From Salpingoeca rosetta (lineage: Eukaryota; Opisthokonta; Choanoflagellata; Craspedida; Salpingoecidae): a DNA stretch of 42,500 nucleotides. A program made the position numbers and the translations under genes. Within the stretch, counting starts at the first letter, position 1. Every line of letters begins with the position of its first letter. The stretch is from NCBI RefSeq assembly GCF_000188695.1, contig NW_004754930.1:2104979-2147478 (forward strand). Direction: 5' to 3'. Of the stretch, positions 1-11,339 are shown one piece after another. The notes below the pieces were generated by a model. That model was not told where the DNA came from. It worked only from the letters and a program-made list of their open reading frames with translations, and searched no databases.

Positions 1-20
1 GCAAGACGCTAACCTGCGTG

Positions 21-1165
21 ATGGACGAGTCACAGCCCATGGACGCTGCCTTGCCGCTGTCCCCGGCGGTGCTCTACGAGTGCCTCAGGCGCAACCTGCA
101 AGCCGTTGACGTTGCCTTGGAGCTCACGCGGCGTCAGAACCAGCAGGCCCTCAACGACATCAGCGTCATGTCGCATGAGCTGGACGCCCTGCAGCACGAG
201 CTGATGGCTGTGCAGAAGGACAAGTTCCAGGCTGAGCAGATCTTCACGTCCGGTACCGTGGCGCGCCAGAAAATCCCCCAGCTGCGCGATCACGTGACGT
301 TTCTGCAAAGCCGGGAGTCCAAGCTGGCCACGGAGATCAGCCAGAAGAGCCCCCATCTGCAACGGCGCAAGCAGCACCAGACCGCGCTCACTCAATACGC
401 AAAGAGCCTCGAGGCCCTCCAAAAAGAATGCATTGATGTGCGAAGACAGATCCTCTGGTGCCGTGACGATCCTAACGAGGACTCCAGCGTTGCGGCCATC
501 ACAGCCTCCAGCCCACTGGTGCGGTCATTCGAGCTTGCTTGTTTTGCAACAGTGCGCGTGCTCTTCTCTTTCTGATTGCGTTGGTGTACTACACACGTGC
601 ATTTGTGAGCACGGCGTTGTTGTCATTGTTGTGTGCTCGTTGGTCCACTTGGTGTGCGCACGTGTGCGCGCGCGTGTCACATGTGCATTGAGCATCACGC
701 TGGCCTTTTGCATGTGGAGCTACCTGCTTTCTTTTGCTCACACTCTTGTGCTGTGGGCATGACAAATGTGCACAGGGCCAACGCGTGCTGTCGTGCGCAA
801 AACAAACCAAGGGAGCATTTAGCAGCTTGTGCCAGCAAGCGTTTTCCCGCATTGGTGAAGCGCGCTGTGTGCTCATGATCATCTTTCAAGCCACCAAGCA
901 CAAGCTACGGCGCGAGGACCTGCTTCTGACGGCGTGCAGCAGAGCGCTCATGCAGCACCTCGGCAGCGCTCGCTCTCGCATCGTCCGGGACACAATTTCA
1001 GAGCGCAAGCAGCTTGAGGAGGAGCTGAAGAAGCGCAGCGACGACGCTTTCAACGAGATCATGGCGTCGCTGGGCGAAACACACAAGGTCAAAGCCAAGA
1101 AGGGCAGTGACAAAGGCGGCAAAGCCAAGAACAAGAAAAAGAAGGACAAGTCGCGTCGCAAGAAC

Positions 1166-1221
<56 letters not shown>

Positions 1222-4200
1222 GAAGCGGAAGCAGACGCAGCAGAAGCAGCAACAACAACAACAGAAGCGGAAGCAGACACAGACGCAGACGCAGCAAAAG
1301 CAGCAGCAGAAGCAGCAACAGCAACCTAGCGAACGTGGCGGAAGGCCTTCGGGTGATAGCGAGTCAGCAGTGGGCAACCACAACGAAGCCATACCCTCGC
1401 CCACAGAAGACACGCCGACGGGCACCAATCACCGACAGTCCAAGTCATCGGCAGCATCTCCTGCCACCATTGCCGCGTCAGTCAGCAAGCAGGCTGTGCC
1501 ATCCATGGATGACGAGGTGTCCCTGCTTGCTGACTCTGGCATGCATGCCAGCGTGATGGTACCCGAAGACGCTCTCCATAGCAGTGCCCCCTGGGAGGAG
1601 AACGAGTGGCAGGTTCCGCGTGGTCACGCTTCTCAGCGCAAGCAGCGACTGCAAGCACGTGGGCGCAACGCCAAGCCGAGCAACAGTGATACAGCAGCAG
1701 CGGCAGCAGCGGCCGAGAGTCACGAGGCAAAGCAACACACAAGGCGCGCCCGTTCCAAGGGGGGCAAGGGACGTGGTACCAACCAACGTCCCAACAGAAC
1801 GCACGAAGACGCACCAGAGGCGAAGCAGAGGCCTGCCACACTTGACACGAAAGGCATAGCCAAGAACAAAGCCTCCGAGCGCAAACAGGCATGGCCAGGC
1901 CAGCAGAAGCAGCAGAAACAGGCGGATTTGAAGAAGCCGCCAATGAAGCAGCAGCCAGTCAAGCAGCAGCCAGTCAAGCAGCAGCAAGTCAAGCAGCAGC
2001 AAGTCAAGCAGCAGCAAGTCAAGCAGCAGCAAGTCAAGCAGCCAGTCAAGCAGCAGCAAGTCAAGCAGCAGCCAGTCAAGCAGCAGCAAGTCAAGCAGCA
2101 GCAAGTCAAGCAGCAGCAAGTCAAGCAGCCAGTCAACCAGCAGCCAGTCAAGCAGCAGCCAGTCAAGCAGCAGCAAGTCAAGCAGCAGCCAGTCAACCAG
2201 CAGCATGTGAAGCAGCAGCCAGTCAAGCAGCAGCAGGGGCAGCCAGTGAAGGACAAGAAGCAGCAGCAACAATTGAGGCCATGGAAGCAAGAGCGGACTG
2301 TTATGATGACCAAGGACACGCAACAGACGTCCAGCGTACCCCGGGCTGCAGCTTCCGCGTCCAAAACAGCGGCAGCCATCGCGCCTGCTCGGGGTGCTGT
2401 GAATTTTGCTGATGGTGGCTCCCAGCAAGGGCTGTCCGACGTTGCTTTTGGGTTTGATGAGGCTACAGAGGAAACAGGGAAGGAGAGCGCGCGTGAGCAG
2501 ACACAAGCAAAAGAGAACTCCCCCGCATCTACGTCCAGGCAGCAGCCGAAACAGCCGAAGCAGAAAGAGCTGCCGAAGCAGCAGGAGCAGGCGCAGCAGC
2601 CGAAGCAGCAACAGCAGCAGAAGGTGGAAGAGCGGAAACAGTCGAAGCAGCAAGAGAAGGAAGAGCGGAAGCAGCAGAAGCAGCAAGAGCAGCAACCGCT
2701 GAGACAATCGAAACAGCCGAAGTCGCAAGAGAAGGAAGAGCGGAAGCAGCAGAAGCAGCAGAAGCAGCAAGAGCAGCAACCGCTGAGACAATCGAAACAG
2801 CCGAAGTCGCAAGAGAAGGAAGAGCAGAAACAGCAGAAGCAGCAAGAGCAGCAACCGCTGAGACAATCGAAACAGCCGAAGCCGCAAGAGAAGGAAGAGC
2901 AGAAACAGCCGAAGCAGCAGGCACAGCAGCAACAGAAGCAGAATCAGGATGAGCAGCAACAACAGCAGAGACAGGAAGAGAAGCCAAAGCAGGAAAGGCA
3001 GGAAGAGCAGCCAGGCCACGGTGCTCTCAATGGTGGCGGTGCGGGCATGATGGTACCAGGGACAAACAACGCACCCCCTGCGCCTCCTTATGCTGGACAG
3101 TCCTCTCAACCACCTTTGATGCCGGCCCCGGTGCCCATGCATCCGCAAGGTGGCGGGGTTGTGCCTGGAAACCAACACCAGATGCCGCAATACGCGCCCG
3201 ACCAACACGGCATGATGCCCCCACACCCATGGCAGGAGCAGCAGGCGCACATGGGCCACACAAACGGGGTCATGAACCCTCACACACACTCGTACTACCC
3301 GCACCATCCTCAGCAGTATGTACCTAACACCCAGGTCCCTGGTTATGGCCACCAGCACATGCAGCCCCACACCGCGCAAGTGCAAGTGCAGCCATTTCAA
3401 CCATCGCCCTACCAGCCATCCCAGTCATACCAGCCATACCCGCCATACCCGCCATACCCGCCATACCAGCAACCGCAGCCAGCACAGCCAGCACAGCAAC
3501 CGCAGCCAGATCAATCATCCCAGCCAGATCAATCATCCCAGCCATCCCCGACGCCCTCCGACGATGCGCCTGCGCGTCCAACTCGTGTGCTGTTCAAGTT
3601 GACAGGGGCCTCACCAGAGGCCAACACGGCAAGCACCACTAGCGGTGAACCAACGTCACCTATCACAGCACCACCAGCGCAGGCACCGGCGAATTTGACG
3701 GCGGAAGGGAAGGGCGCGGCGGACACCACCGCTCCTGACAGCAGCGGCTCGGACTGCGAGGAGAAAGAGAAAGAGAAGCCGAACAGCGGGACGGGCAAGA
3801 GCAAACGAGAGGAGGAATGCAAGGGAGCAGAGGTTAACGAGATGGCGGGGCAGAACGGCTCGGTTAAGGAAAGCAAAGCGAACAAGGCTACGAAAGAGCA
3901 GGGCGTGGTCAACGTGGTGCAAGAGTCAAAGGAGAAAACAGAGAAAGTCAAGGGGTCAACGATGACGGAAGCGCAGAGTGTGCAGGAGGACAAGAGTGAG
4001 GAGCAGGAGAAGACGAACCACGTCGTGAAAGAGCAGCAGGCTGAGGGTGAAGCAAAGAGTGAACAGCGCCCAAAGGAAGCTGGGCAAGAGACGGCAACCA
4101 CAGCCCAGAGCGAGGAAGAGAAGACAAGGGAGGAGGAAGGCGGAAATAGAGACGGTGGTGTCGAAAGCGGTATCCAAGCTGAGCAGGAGCCGGAAGAATC

Positions 4201-5026
4201 AGGGGCCAAATCGCGGGAGCAGGGCGACACAGAAGAGCAACAACCGGTGAATGATGATAACAGCCACACGGAGGTGAAGACAACAGGCCACCAGCGTCAT
4301 GCCCTGCGCGGTCATCCCCGCAACGAGCGCGATCAGCGCGGCCGCCACCACCCACATCATCCGAGCCCGCAGGACCCTCGCCGCAAGCAGCACCACAATC
4401 GCCAAAGCCACCGTACACCTCGCAAGCAACAGCATCCGCGGCCGCCGTTTCATGCCCAGCACCAGCACCAGCACCAGCACCAGCAGTTGCCACACCCAGG
4501 GCTCGATGCTTCTATGGCACCATTTCACCCAACCGGGGGCCCCATCGCCGGCGGCCCGCAGGCACCACAGATGCAACAAGTGCCGTACATGCATCAACAG
4601 CACATGCAGCACACGCCACAAGTGCCGTACATGCAGCAAGTGCCCCAAGTGCAGCACATGCCTCAACAGCAGCAGCAGTTCATGCCTCAGCAGCACACCA
4701 TGCAGTTTATGCCTCAACAACAACAGCAGCATATACCGATAGCCCCAGCTGGTGGCCAGCACCCAGGAATGGTAGCAGGTGCTGGCGAGGGTACGATGCC
4801 ACCTGTGATGCCGTATCCTGCTCCTCAACCGCCCGTGCCAAACGGCGGTGTGCACCACGGCGCACCAATGGCACAACACATGTACATGGGCCCATACATG
4901 GGCCAACTGCAGCAATTTACGCACGGTGCGATGCATGTGTTTGTGTATATCGTGCACTGCATTTGTATTTCTCATGCTTTCCACCCGGGTGTATGCCAAT
5001 GCCTCATCATCTCACACTGGGGTGCG

Positions 5027-5085
<59 letters not shown>

Positions 5086-5149
5086 TGGTTGAGCAGGGCC
5101 TCATTTCACAGGCGGACGAAAGCGTAACTCTCGCAACAAGTTCAAATGA
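21..5149 (+). CDS. Very large glutamine-rich, charged low-complexity protein with N-terminal coiled coil (5' end uncertain)
   Basis: Family not recognised. Proposed exons are 21-518, 899-4925 and 5112-5149, about 1520 residues if ATG 21 is the start. The frame is open back to the window edge, so an upstream exon is possible. Exon 1 encodes a helical, coiled-coil-like region (about residues 20-150). Exon 2 is a single 4-kb exon: a basic K-rich stretch, a pure Q run (CAA codons, 1168-1221), about 20 four-residue Q-Q/P-V-K units (1948-2246), K/Q/E repeats (2545-3000), a P/Y/Q-rich part (3030-3560), an acidic E/K/S part (3750-4250) and an H/Q/M/P-rich tail (4300-4920). The last intron carries a (GT)n run. 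Splicing it joins in phase to a basic tail ending RNSRNKFK and a TGA; without splicing the frame runs into the GT repeat. The exon 1/2 junction (donor 519, acceptor after an AAG at 898) is the weakest part, and exon 1 could belong to another gene. Role unknown; the composition resembles disordered scaffold or RNA-associated proteins (inference). Confidence 0.65.
1168..1221 (+). repeat. (CAA)n polyglutamine tract in the Q-rich gene
   Basis: Near-perfect run of CAA codons encoding about 18 consecutive glutamines. Shorter Q runs with K/R interruptions follow to about 1325. In frame with the 4-kb exon. Confidence 0.95.
1948..2246 (+). repeat. Tandem 12-15-base coding repeat (Q-Q/P-V-K units)
   Basis: About 20 copies of a unit built on CAG-CAG/CCA-GTC-AAG, with occasional AAC for AAG and one CAT for CAG. 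All copies keep the reading frame, so expansion occurred in whole codons. Confidence 0.93.
2640..2915 (+). repeat. Longer coding tandem repeat rich in E, K and Q
   Basis: Three tandem copies of a unit of roughly 20-25 codons, each containing the string QPLRQSKQPK followed by a K/E/Q-rich block. Spacing differs between copies by small whole-codon steps, indicating recent duplication inside the exon. Confidence 0.85.
5033..5083 (+). repeat. (GT)n microsatellite in the last intron of the Q-rich gene
   Basis: Uninterrupted GT dinucleotides, ending about 28 bases before the proposed acceptor at 5111. Confidence 0.95.
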
Positions 5150-5736
5150 CGCCACTTGCTTGTTGCTTAGTGCAGGCTTGTTGAGGCTGTGTGGATATGT
5201 ATGAGCATGTTCGTGTGTGAATATGTATGAGAGAGAGAGTATGTGTGTTTAGTTGTTTGTTTGTTTGTTTGTTTGTTTGTTTGTTTGTTTGTTTGTTTGT
5301 TTGTTTGTTTGTTTGTTTGTTTGTTTGGTTGGTTGGTTGTTTGTTGTGTGTTTGTTTGGTTGGTTGTTTGCTTGTGCTTGGGCGAGAGATGCGATGACTG
5401 CCCCCATTATATGTGTGCGCACAGTGCCCTGTGCTTGAAGCGTTTGTGATCGTGTTGTGAGTATGATTGCTTGTGTGGAGTCGTGTATTTGACGTGCTGG
5501 GTTTAATTGCCGATGAACAAAGAAGAGATTGTGGTGTTGGACAAACCAGCCGGCCAGCCAGCTCTGAATGACAGTAAACATTTGACCGATGCGCTCACCA
5601 GTAATTTAACAATCCACAGTGCGTGTGAATGAGCGTGTGTATGCTTGAAAGCGTGTGTGTATGAGCGTGTTTGTGTGCATGCGTACATGTGCATGCGTGT
5701 GTGTATGCGCATGTATATGTGTATGAGCGTGTGTTC
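5150..5736. other. Convergent intergenic spacer with (TTTG)n tetranucleotide repeat
   Basis: Lies between the stop of the Q-rich gene (+) and the stop of KIF6 (-). It holds a TTTG/TTGT run at about 5251-5327, degenerate TTGG/TTTG units to 5370 and GT-rich DNA to 5735. Short open frames here are products of the repeats. No gene or clear polyadenylation signal was seen. Confidence 0.8.
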
Positions 5737-8285
5737 TTAGGCGGTTGGAGGGCGTTCATCCAGCCAGCGTTGAAACTCTTGTTGGAAAGCAACCTGGGGA
5801 TGAAGAACACGCATGCGGTCATGGTAAGTTGAGGCGCAATGCGGCCGTTGGCACTGTTGGGAAGGAGGGCAAAGGGATTACTACATCACAACAACCCACC
5901 TTTTGCTTCTCAAACAGGTGTTTCAGGTGTTCTGTTTCCTGTTTCAGCGATCGCAGCTTCGACAGCTTCGATTTGTACCTGTGTATGTGTTAGTATAAGT
6001 ATTTGAGCGTCAGTGTGTGTGTGTGTGTGCGTGTGAGTGTGAGCGTGAGTGTAAATTGGAGCGTGTGCGTGTGCGTGTGAGTGCATAGGTGATCAGGGGA
6101 GAGACCAAGCAGAAAGCGCGAAAAGTTACAAAAGCGTACGCTGTCTGGCAAACTTGAAGCTCTGACTGCATCGCATCCAGTTCTGGGTCCACAATGTCCT
6201 CTTCTTCCAGCCCACTTCGGATCTGTCGATGCATGGCAAGTGTGGTGGTGGAGATGGTAGGGGAATTAAGATCGCGGGTGCACGTGGAGAACAAGAGCAC
6301 GCACAGGCACGGGGGGGGGGGTGGGATAATGTGCGTGCGCGAGTGAGTGAAGATGCGTGTAAGGGATGTGCATGTGCATGTAGGTCGTGCATCATCATGA
6401 CACGCGGCAAGCACTCACGTGTTCTGTGAGATGCTCTTGCTGGTGTCGCGTCATGTGCCGCTTAATCTCCGCAATAATATCCCTGGAGGATAACGAGGGG
6501 AAGTATGGATGAGAAGACAAGGCGGGGGGGAGAAGAGGAAGGGAGGGGGGAGGGGTACGCGATTGCGACACCAATGACACATCCAAGGTGCCCAGAGCCA
6601 CGCGGAACCAGTGCAAAGCATGTTGAACGCGCGTGGAGGGGGAGTTGATGCAGAAACGTACTTGGCTTCCTGCACCTCTTGTCCAAGACGTTGAGCTTGC
6701 GCGTACAGGTCTTTCAGCGTCGTCTTTGTTCGATCGAGGATGGGGTATGCCTGTGAAGTGTGTGCGTGTGTGTAGGGGGGGGGAGAGCATGGCTTGTGGT
6801 TGTAGGTTGAAAGGAGTCGAAATGGCTGTGTTTGTTCATCATCATGAGGCAAAGCACGCACACACACACACACACACAACCCACAACACACACACACACA
6901 CACAACATACACACACACGTGCTCATACCTGGCTCTCTGTCTTGAACTGCTCGAGGAGAGCTTTCTTCTCTTCTGGCGACAAGTCACGCGTTGTCGTTGT
7001 CATGGCTGGCGGTCCTGTTGCTGCTGGTGTCCGGATGGTGCTGGAACGAGAGGACGACGTGTCCGATGTGCCGCCTTCGCCGCGCGCTCGTCGAAGTTTC
7101 GCCACCAAAATGCGAATTTCGTTATCGCGCTGCTCCAGAAGCGATTCCAACCGCGTAATCTAAGGGGTTGTGTAGGTGTCAGTGTGGGCGAATTGGTTGT
7201 GTATGTGTTAGTGTGGGCGAATTGGTTGTGGTTGTGAGGGAGGGAGCAAGTGTGTGTATGTGAGTGAGCAAGAGAGTGTGTGTATGTGAGTGAGCAAGTG
7301 TGGGAGTGTGTGAAATGTGTGTGTGTGTGTGTGTGGCATGGAGAAGAAGGGAGGGAGAACAACACAGGTGTGTCGAAAGGTAAGTAGTGACAGCATTGGT
7401 GGCAAACGTACGTTTTCATTGGTGGCCTCGTCGTGGTAGTATTTGGTTCGGCTCACATCCAAATCACCATCACCATCACCACCACCAGTTCCTTCCTCGT
7501 CCTCTGTGTGCCCTTGTGCTGGGCCGGCATTCTCCCTTGCCAAAAGCAGTGACGCCTAACGTGGTGGCAGAGTGAGTGAGTGGGTGAGTGGGTGTTTGTG
7601 GGTTAGTGTGAGTGAGTGAGGGGGAGGGATTGTGTGTGTGTGTGTGTGTTCGCATGTGTGTGTGTGTGGATGTATGTGTGTGTGGGTGTGTGTGGGTGTG
7701 TGTGGGTGTTTGTGGGTGTGTGTGTGCGTGTGTGGATGTATGTGTGAGTGTGTGGATGTATGTGGGTGTGTGTGCATGTATGTGTGTGTGCATGTGTGTG
7801 TCAATGGGATTGTGGAGTAGCGCGCGTAATGTTCAAACCACCACGTGTCATAGACTGGCCCAGCGAGGTGGCTGAAAGCGCGTTCGTTGCACCTTGAAGT
7901 ATGAAAAGCAGTATTGGATCTTGCGCATATCTCCAAGCACAAGGTCTGCATCTTGTGCCGTGCTGCTCACGTACGTGTCAACCATTTGTCGCAACCTGTC
8001 ACGTGGCGTGCACACACGTACATGTGTTTACATGCACGTGAGAAACTTGGGCAGCGTATGGTGCCTGCAAGCACGAAGGACAGGTGCACACCACTTACGC
8101 CTCTTTCTCCTCGTCGGTCAATGGCTCGGACATGTCCACCTGTGTGTGTGTGTGTGTGTGTGTGACAGTGAGAACAAGTAGCAAATACTCGTCGATGACC
8201 AATGACGTGCGCTGTGTGCAAGTGCACATGCGTTGCTGTGGTAGTTCTCATGTGAAAACACGTGTGTGTGTGTGTGTGTGTGTGG

Positions 8286-8321
<36 letters not shown>

Positions 8322-10045
8322 AACTCACGTCACCAGAGAGCAGCGCGAGCTCTGCCTTGAGTCGCGTCACTTCCTGCTTCAGCCGAATAATTTCAAGCTT
8401 CGGATCTACGCGTGTGTGCGTGCGTGCGTGCGTGTGTGTGTATGTGTGTGTGCGTGTGTGAGTGTGTACGTGCGTATCCAAATGTACGTCAGTGTGTGCA
8501 TGGCGACACGTGCAATCCTAGAAAGCAAGTTGGTACTTGTGTCTGTATTAGCAGTCGTTCCTGCAGAACCCACCGAGCTCTTCATTGAGGCGGGCGTCGT
8601 TCTTCACAAGCGCAACACGCTGCGAAAACCGGCCAGTCGATATCGACTCCTGCATGTGCGTGTGTGTGTGTGTGCGTGTGTGCGTGGGTGTTGGAATACA
8701 AGATGTGCGACGAAGAAAGCCGTTGTGCGTTTCGATTGCACAGTCGCGACAATCAATGGTGGCACCACTCACCGCCATGTTCCGCTCCTCCGAGGACATG
8801 GTGGCAATCATGGTCGTCTTGCAGTTGCCGCCAAGACTGTCGCGAAGAACAGACGTCAGCAGCGAGTTTCGGTACGGAACGTGCCGACGCGTCTTCTCTG
8901 ATAGCGCAACGATCACCTACAGTGGCGTGTGAATGGGAGAGACGGACGTGACATGGTGATGATTGAGTGTGCGTGTGTGAGTGTGTGAGTGAGTGAGAGA
9001 GTGTGTGTGAGTGCGTATGTGTGTGTGTGTGTGTGTGTGTGAGGTGTGTGTGTGTGTGTGTGTGTGAGGTGTATGTGTGTGAACAGTGTGCATGGGCTGA
9101 CATCAAACACAAGTGATGGCCTGTGCTGACACGTGTGCGTGTGTGCGTGCAGGATGAATGTGCTGAAGGACGGGGCAACACGCACCTGCTCCAAGTAGTG
9201 AAGCGAGAGGTTGATGTATTTCGCTTCCGTCAGCAGCACACCTTCCACATTCGTTTTCTTGATGCGTTCTGTGGGAAGCAGGGAGGCGGTGATTTGGGGG
9301 GGGGGGAGGGGGAGGGGTGGCAGCAGTGCAGTGAGAGGGAGAGAGAGAGAGAGAGTGTGTGTGTGTGTGTGTGTGTGATCGTGAAGAAAAGACGGATGGT
9401 AGGGGAAGACAAGGCGGCGTAGCATGTGCAGACGCGGTTGACAGCGGGATGTAAAGCAAGAGGCACAAGTACAGATATGCGCAGACACACACCCACAGAT
9501 GCGCAATCACTACACATGCACACGAATACGCACACACACGCACGCACACACAGGCAGACAGACACACTGGCGCAATCAATGCACACACATACATACAAGC
9601 ACACATGCGCAATCAATACACATACATACACGCACATGCACACACCTGATCCAGCAAGGTCGACCAGGTGCAGCTTGCCCTTTCGCCAGACAGAGGAGCC
9701 CGTCTCACGCGAGGTCACGTAGATGGTGAAGATGCAGTGGGAGCGTGTGGATGCCATGTTCATGGGCGTCTCGGCAATCATGCGGTTGGTGTCGCCGACG
9801 AAGAGCGCATTTAGCGCCTGCTCTGTTGTCTCCACGGGGATTTGAGACAGGTTGTTCAGGTGCACGTCGCCGTCGGGGCCTTCCATCAGGTTGATCTGCA
9901 CACAGTGGACAAGTCATCAACATGCAAAGTGTCCCTGAAACGATGGTTTGCGACACGCAAACAGACCGACCGGCAGGCAGGCACACAGCCAGACACAGGC
10001 AGGCAGGCACACACACACAAAACACAAAAACACACAGCCAGACAG

Positions 10046-10087
<42 letters not shown>

Positions 10088-10879
10088 ACACAAACACAAA
10101 CACACAGACACAAACACACAGACAGACAGACACTCACGCAAACACACACACACACATACACATACACATGCACACCTTTGGCAGGTCCTCCATGCCTTTG
10201 AGTTTGCCTTGCTGCGGTGTTCCCAACAAGTCGTAACCGTTCTCATTGTAGATTTCAAGGTAGGAGACGCGCGTGGAGAACTCGCGATCAGGGTGGTCCG
10301 CGTAGAACTGGAACAGAAACTCCAGGATGCGAGGAATCAGGCCGCGCTGGTCGTAGTTCTCGGCGCCGCCCGTGATGGTGAACGTTTTGCCCGACCCCGT
10401 CTGACCATAAGCAAACACAGTCCCATTGTACCCTTCAATGACGCTGCAGCCCAGCACCAGAACCGAAACAAATGAAACACGAGGCAACACACAAAGCGTG
10501 GCAGATCGTGAGCACTTTGGACAAACAACAAGAGCATTACATCTTGGCGAGCAACAGCTGTCACGTCACCATTCACATGCAAGCGGAGATGCCGGCAGTC
10601 AGCTAGGGAATGCACACGGTACCCTCTTCCCCCTTGCGTGTGCGGTTACCTTTCAGCGACTGGCTTGGCAACGTGGTTGAAGATGGTGTCTTGGCTGGTC
10701 TCGCGCTGGAACACCTTCTGGAACTTGAACTTGTAGTCCTCCCGCGTGTGGTTCACAATGTCCTTTGTGTTCCGAGGCGTGTGAATCTTCAAGATGTCGC
10801 AGTCATCTTGCGGGTCCAGCTCCACGCCGTCGTACGGCTTGTCCGTCGGCTTCAGCCGACAATACACCACGATGCTCAT
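5737..10879 (-). CDS. KIF6: Kinesin-like protein KIF6 (kinesin-9 family), 16 exons
   Basis: Plus-end-type microtubule motor of the kinesin-9 family, which works in cilia and flagella. Exons, 5' to 3' on the minus strand: 10879-10650, 10443-10176, 9895-9646, 9268-9186, 8916-8773, 8649-8574, 8405-8329, 8139-8099, 7995-7893, 7555-7412, 7159-6929, 6750-6662, 6482-6419, 6222-6140, 5978-5900, 5793-5737. Phase closes at every junction, giving 672 residues. The motor domain spans about residues 1-345: P-loop GQTGSGKT at 90-97, switch I region MNMASTRSH, switch II DLAGSER, then [11 protein letters not shown] and the RDSLGGNC helix. The neck and stalk keep KIF6-specific blocks ([26 protein letters not shown]). 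The C-terminus [18 protein letters not shown] aligns with the distal coiled coil of human KIF6, so the identity rests on motor and tail. Human KIF6 is 814 residues; this one lacks most of the sequence after that coiled coil. It is transcribed away from the dermatopontin gene across a 460-base spacer. The presence of the gene argues for a flagellated organism. Confidence 0.95.
9480..9645. repeat. CA-rich microsatellite block abutting a KIF6 donor
   Basis: Imperfect CA/CATA/CACG repeats on the plus strand, GT-rich on the KIF6 sense strand, starting directly after the donor of exon 9895-9646. Confidence 0.85.
10009..10175. repeat. CA-rich microsatellite block abutting a KIF6 donor
   Basis: CA repeats with CAGA and CAAA interruptions. 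On the KIF6 sense strand this is a GT tract beginning at the donor of exon 10443-10176. Confidence 0.88.
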
Positions 10880-11339
10880 GCTCGGGATTGAGGACGTAGG
10901 AGGAGAAGAGAGGGAGGAAGAAACGGTCGTCCGTCAGTCAGCAGCGTCCGTCAACAACAGCTGGTTGCGACAGGATGAAATGTTAGTCAGACCAAAAATG
11001 GTGTGTCCTCCTGTTGATGGACGCGACAACACTGATGGTGTGACTGATGTGTGTCATAGCATCATGTGTCTGATGTGTCACTTTCACATGACGACGGCTG
11101 AGTCACAACACAAGGTCAGGCATACATTCACGCAAACACACAGCCACGGGCAGAGTGTCTGTCTGTTGTGTGTGTGTGCGGTGGGCATTTTCTATCCCAC
11201 CTTCCTTCCCACGAGAACACGAGCAGCCAAGCGACATCTGTTTTCTTTTGCTGAGTCCACTGCACCGCTGCGTCTCCTTCTCACCTCTCGTCTGGTTCTT
11301 CTGTTGCGCTGTTGACTGTGGGCCAACACAACCAGCACA
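10880..11339. promoter_or_regulatory. Divergent spacer between KIF6 and the dermatopontin/Sushi gene
   Basis: 460 bases separate the two start codons, so this probably holds both promoters. TGAGTCA lies at 11099-11105 within GCTGAGTCAC, a bZIP (AP-1/CNC-type) consensus match. There is no long dinucleotide repeat. No convincing RFX X-box was seen for the flagellar gene. Confidence 0.6.

Noticed and set aside
1478..3400. 640-residue open frame on the minus strand, very leucine-rich
   Set aside because: It is the antisense of the CAG/CAA-rich coding repeats of the Q-rich gene. Its composition is forced by CTG/TTG codons, and it shows no domain and no splice-supported context.
5251..5330. (TTTG)n tract as a transposon tail or telomere-like sequence
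   Set aside because: It is a simple tetranucleotide microsatellite. There is no target-site duplication or element body beside it, and the unit is not a telomeric one.
7556..7951. Histidine/threonine- and cysteine/valine-rich open frames over GT/CA repeats (here and many other places)
   Set aside because: Dinucleotide repeats are open in most frames and give C-V or T-H polymers. They lie in introns of recognised genes.
10880..11339. RFX X-box for flagellar gene control upstream of KIF6
   Set aside because: A GGTTGC half-site occurs near 10962, but no second half-site lies at the required spacing.
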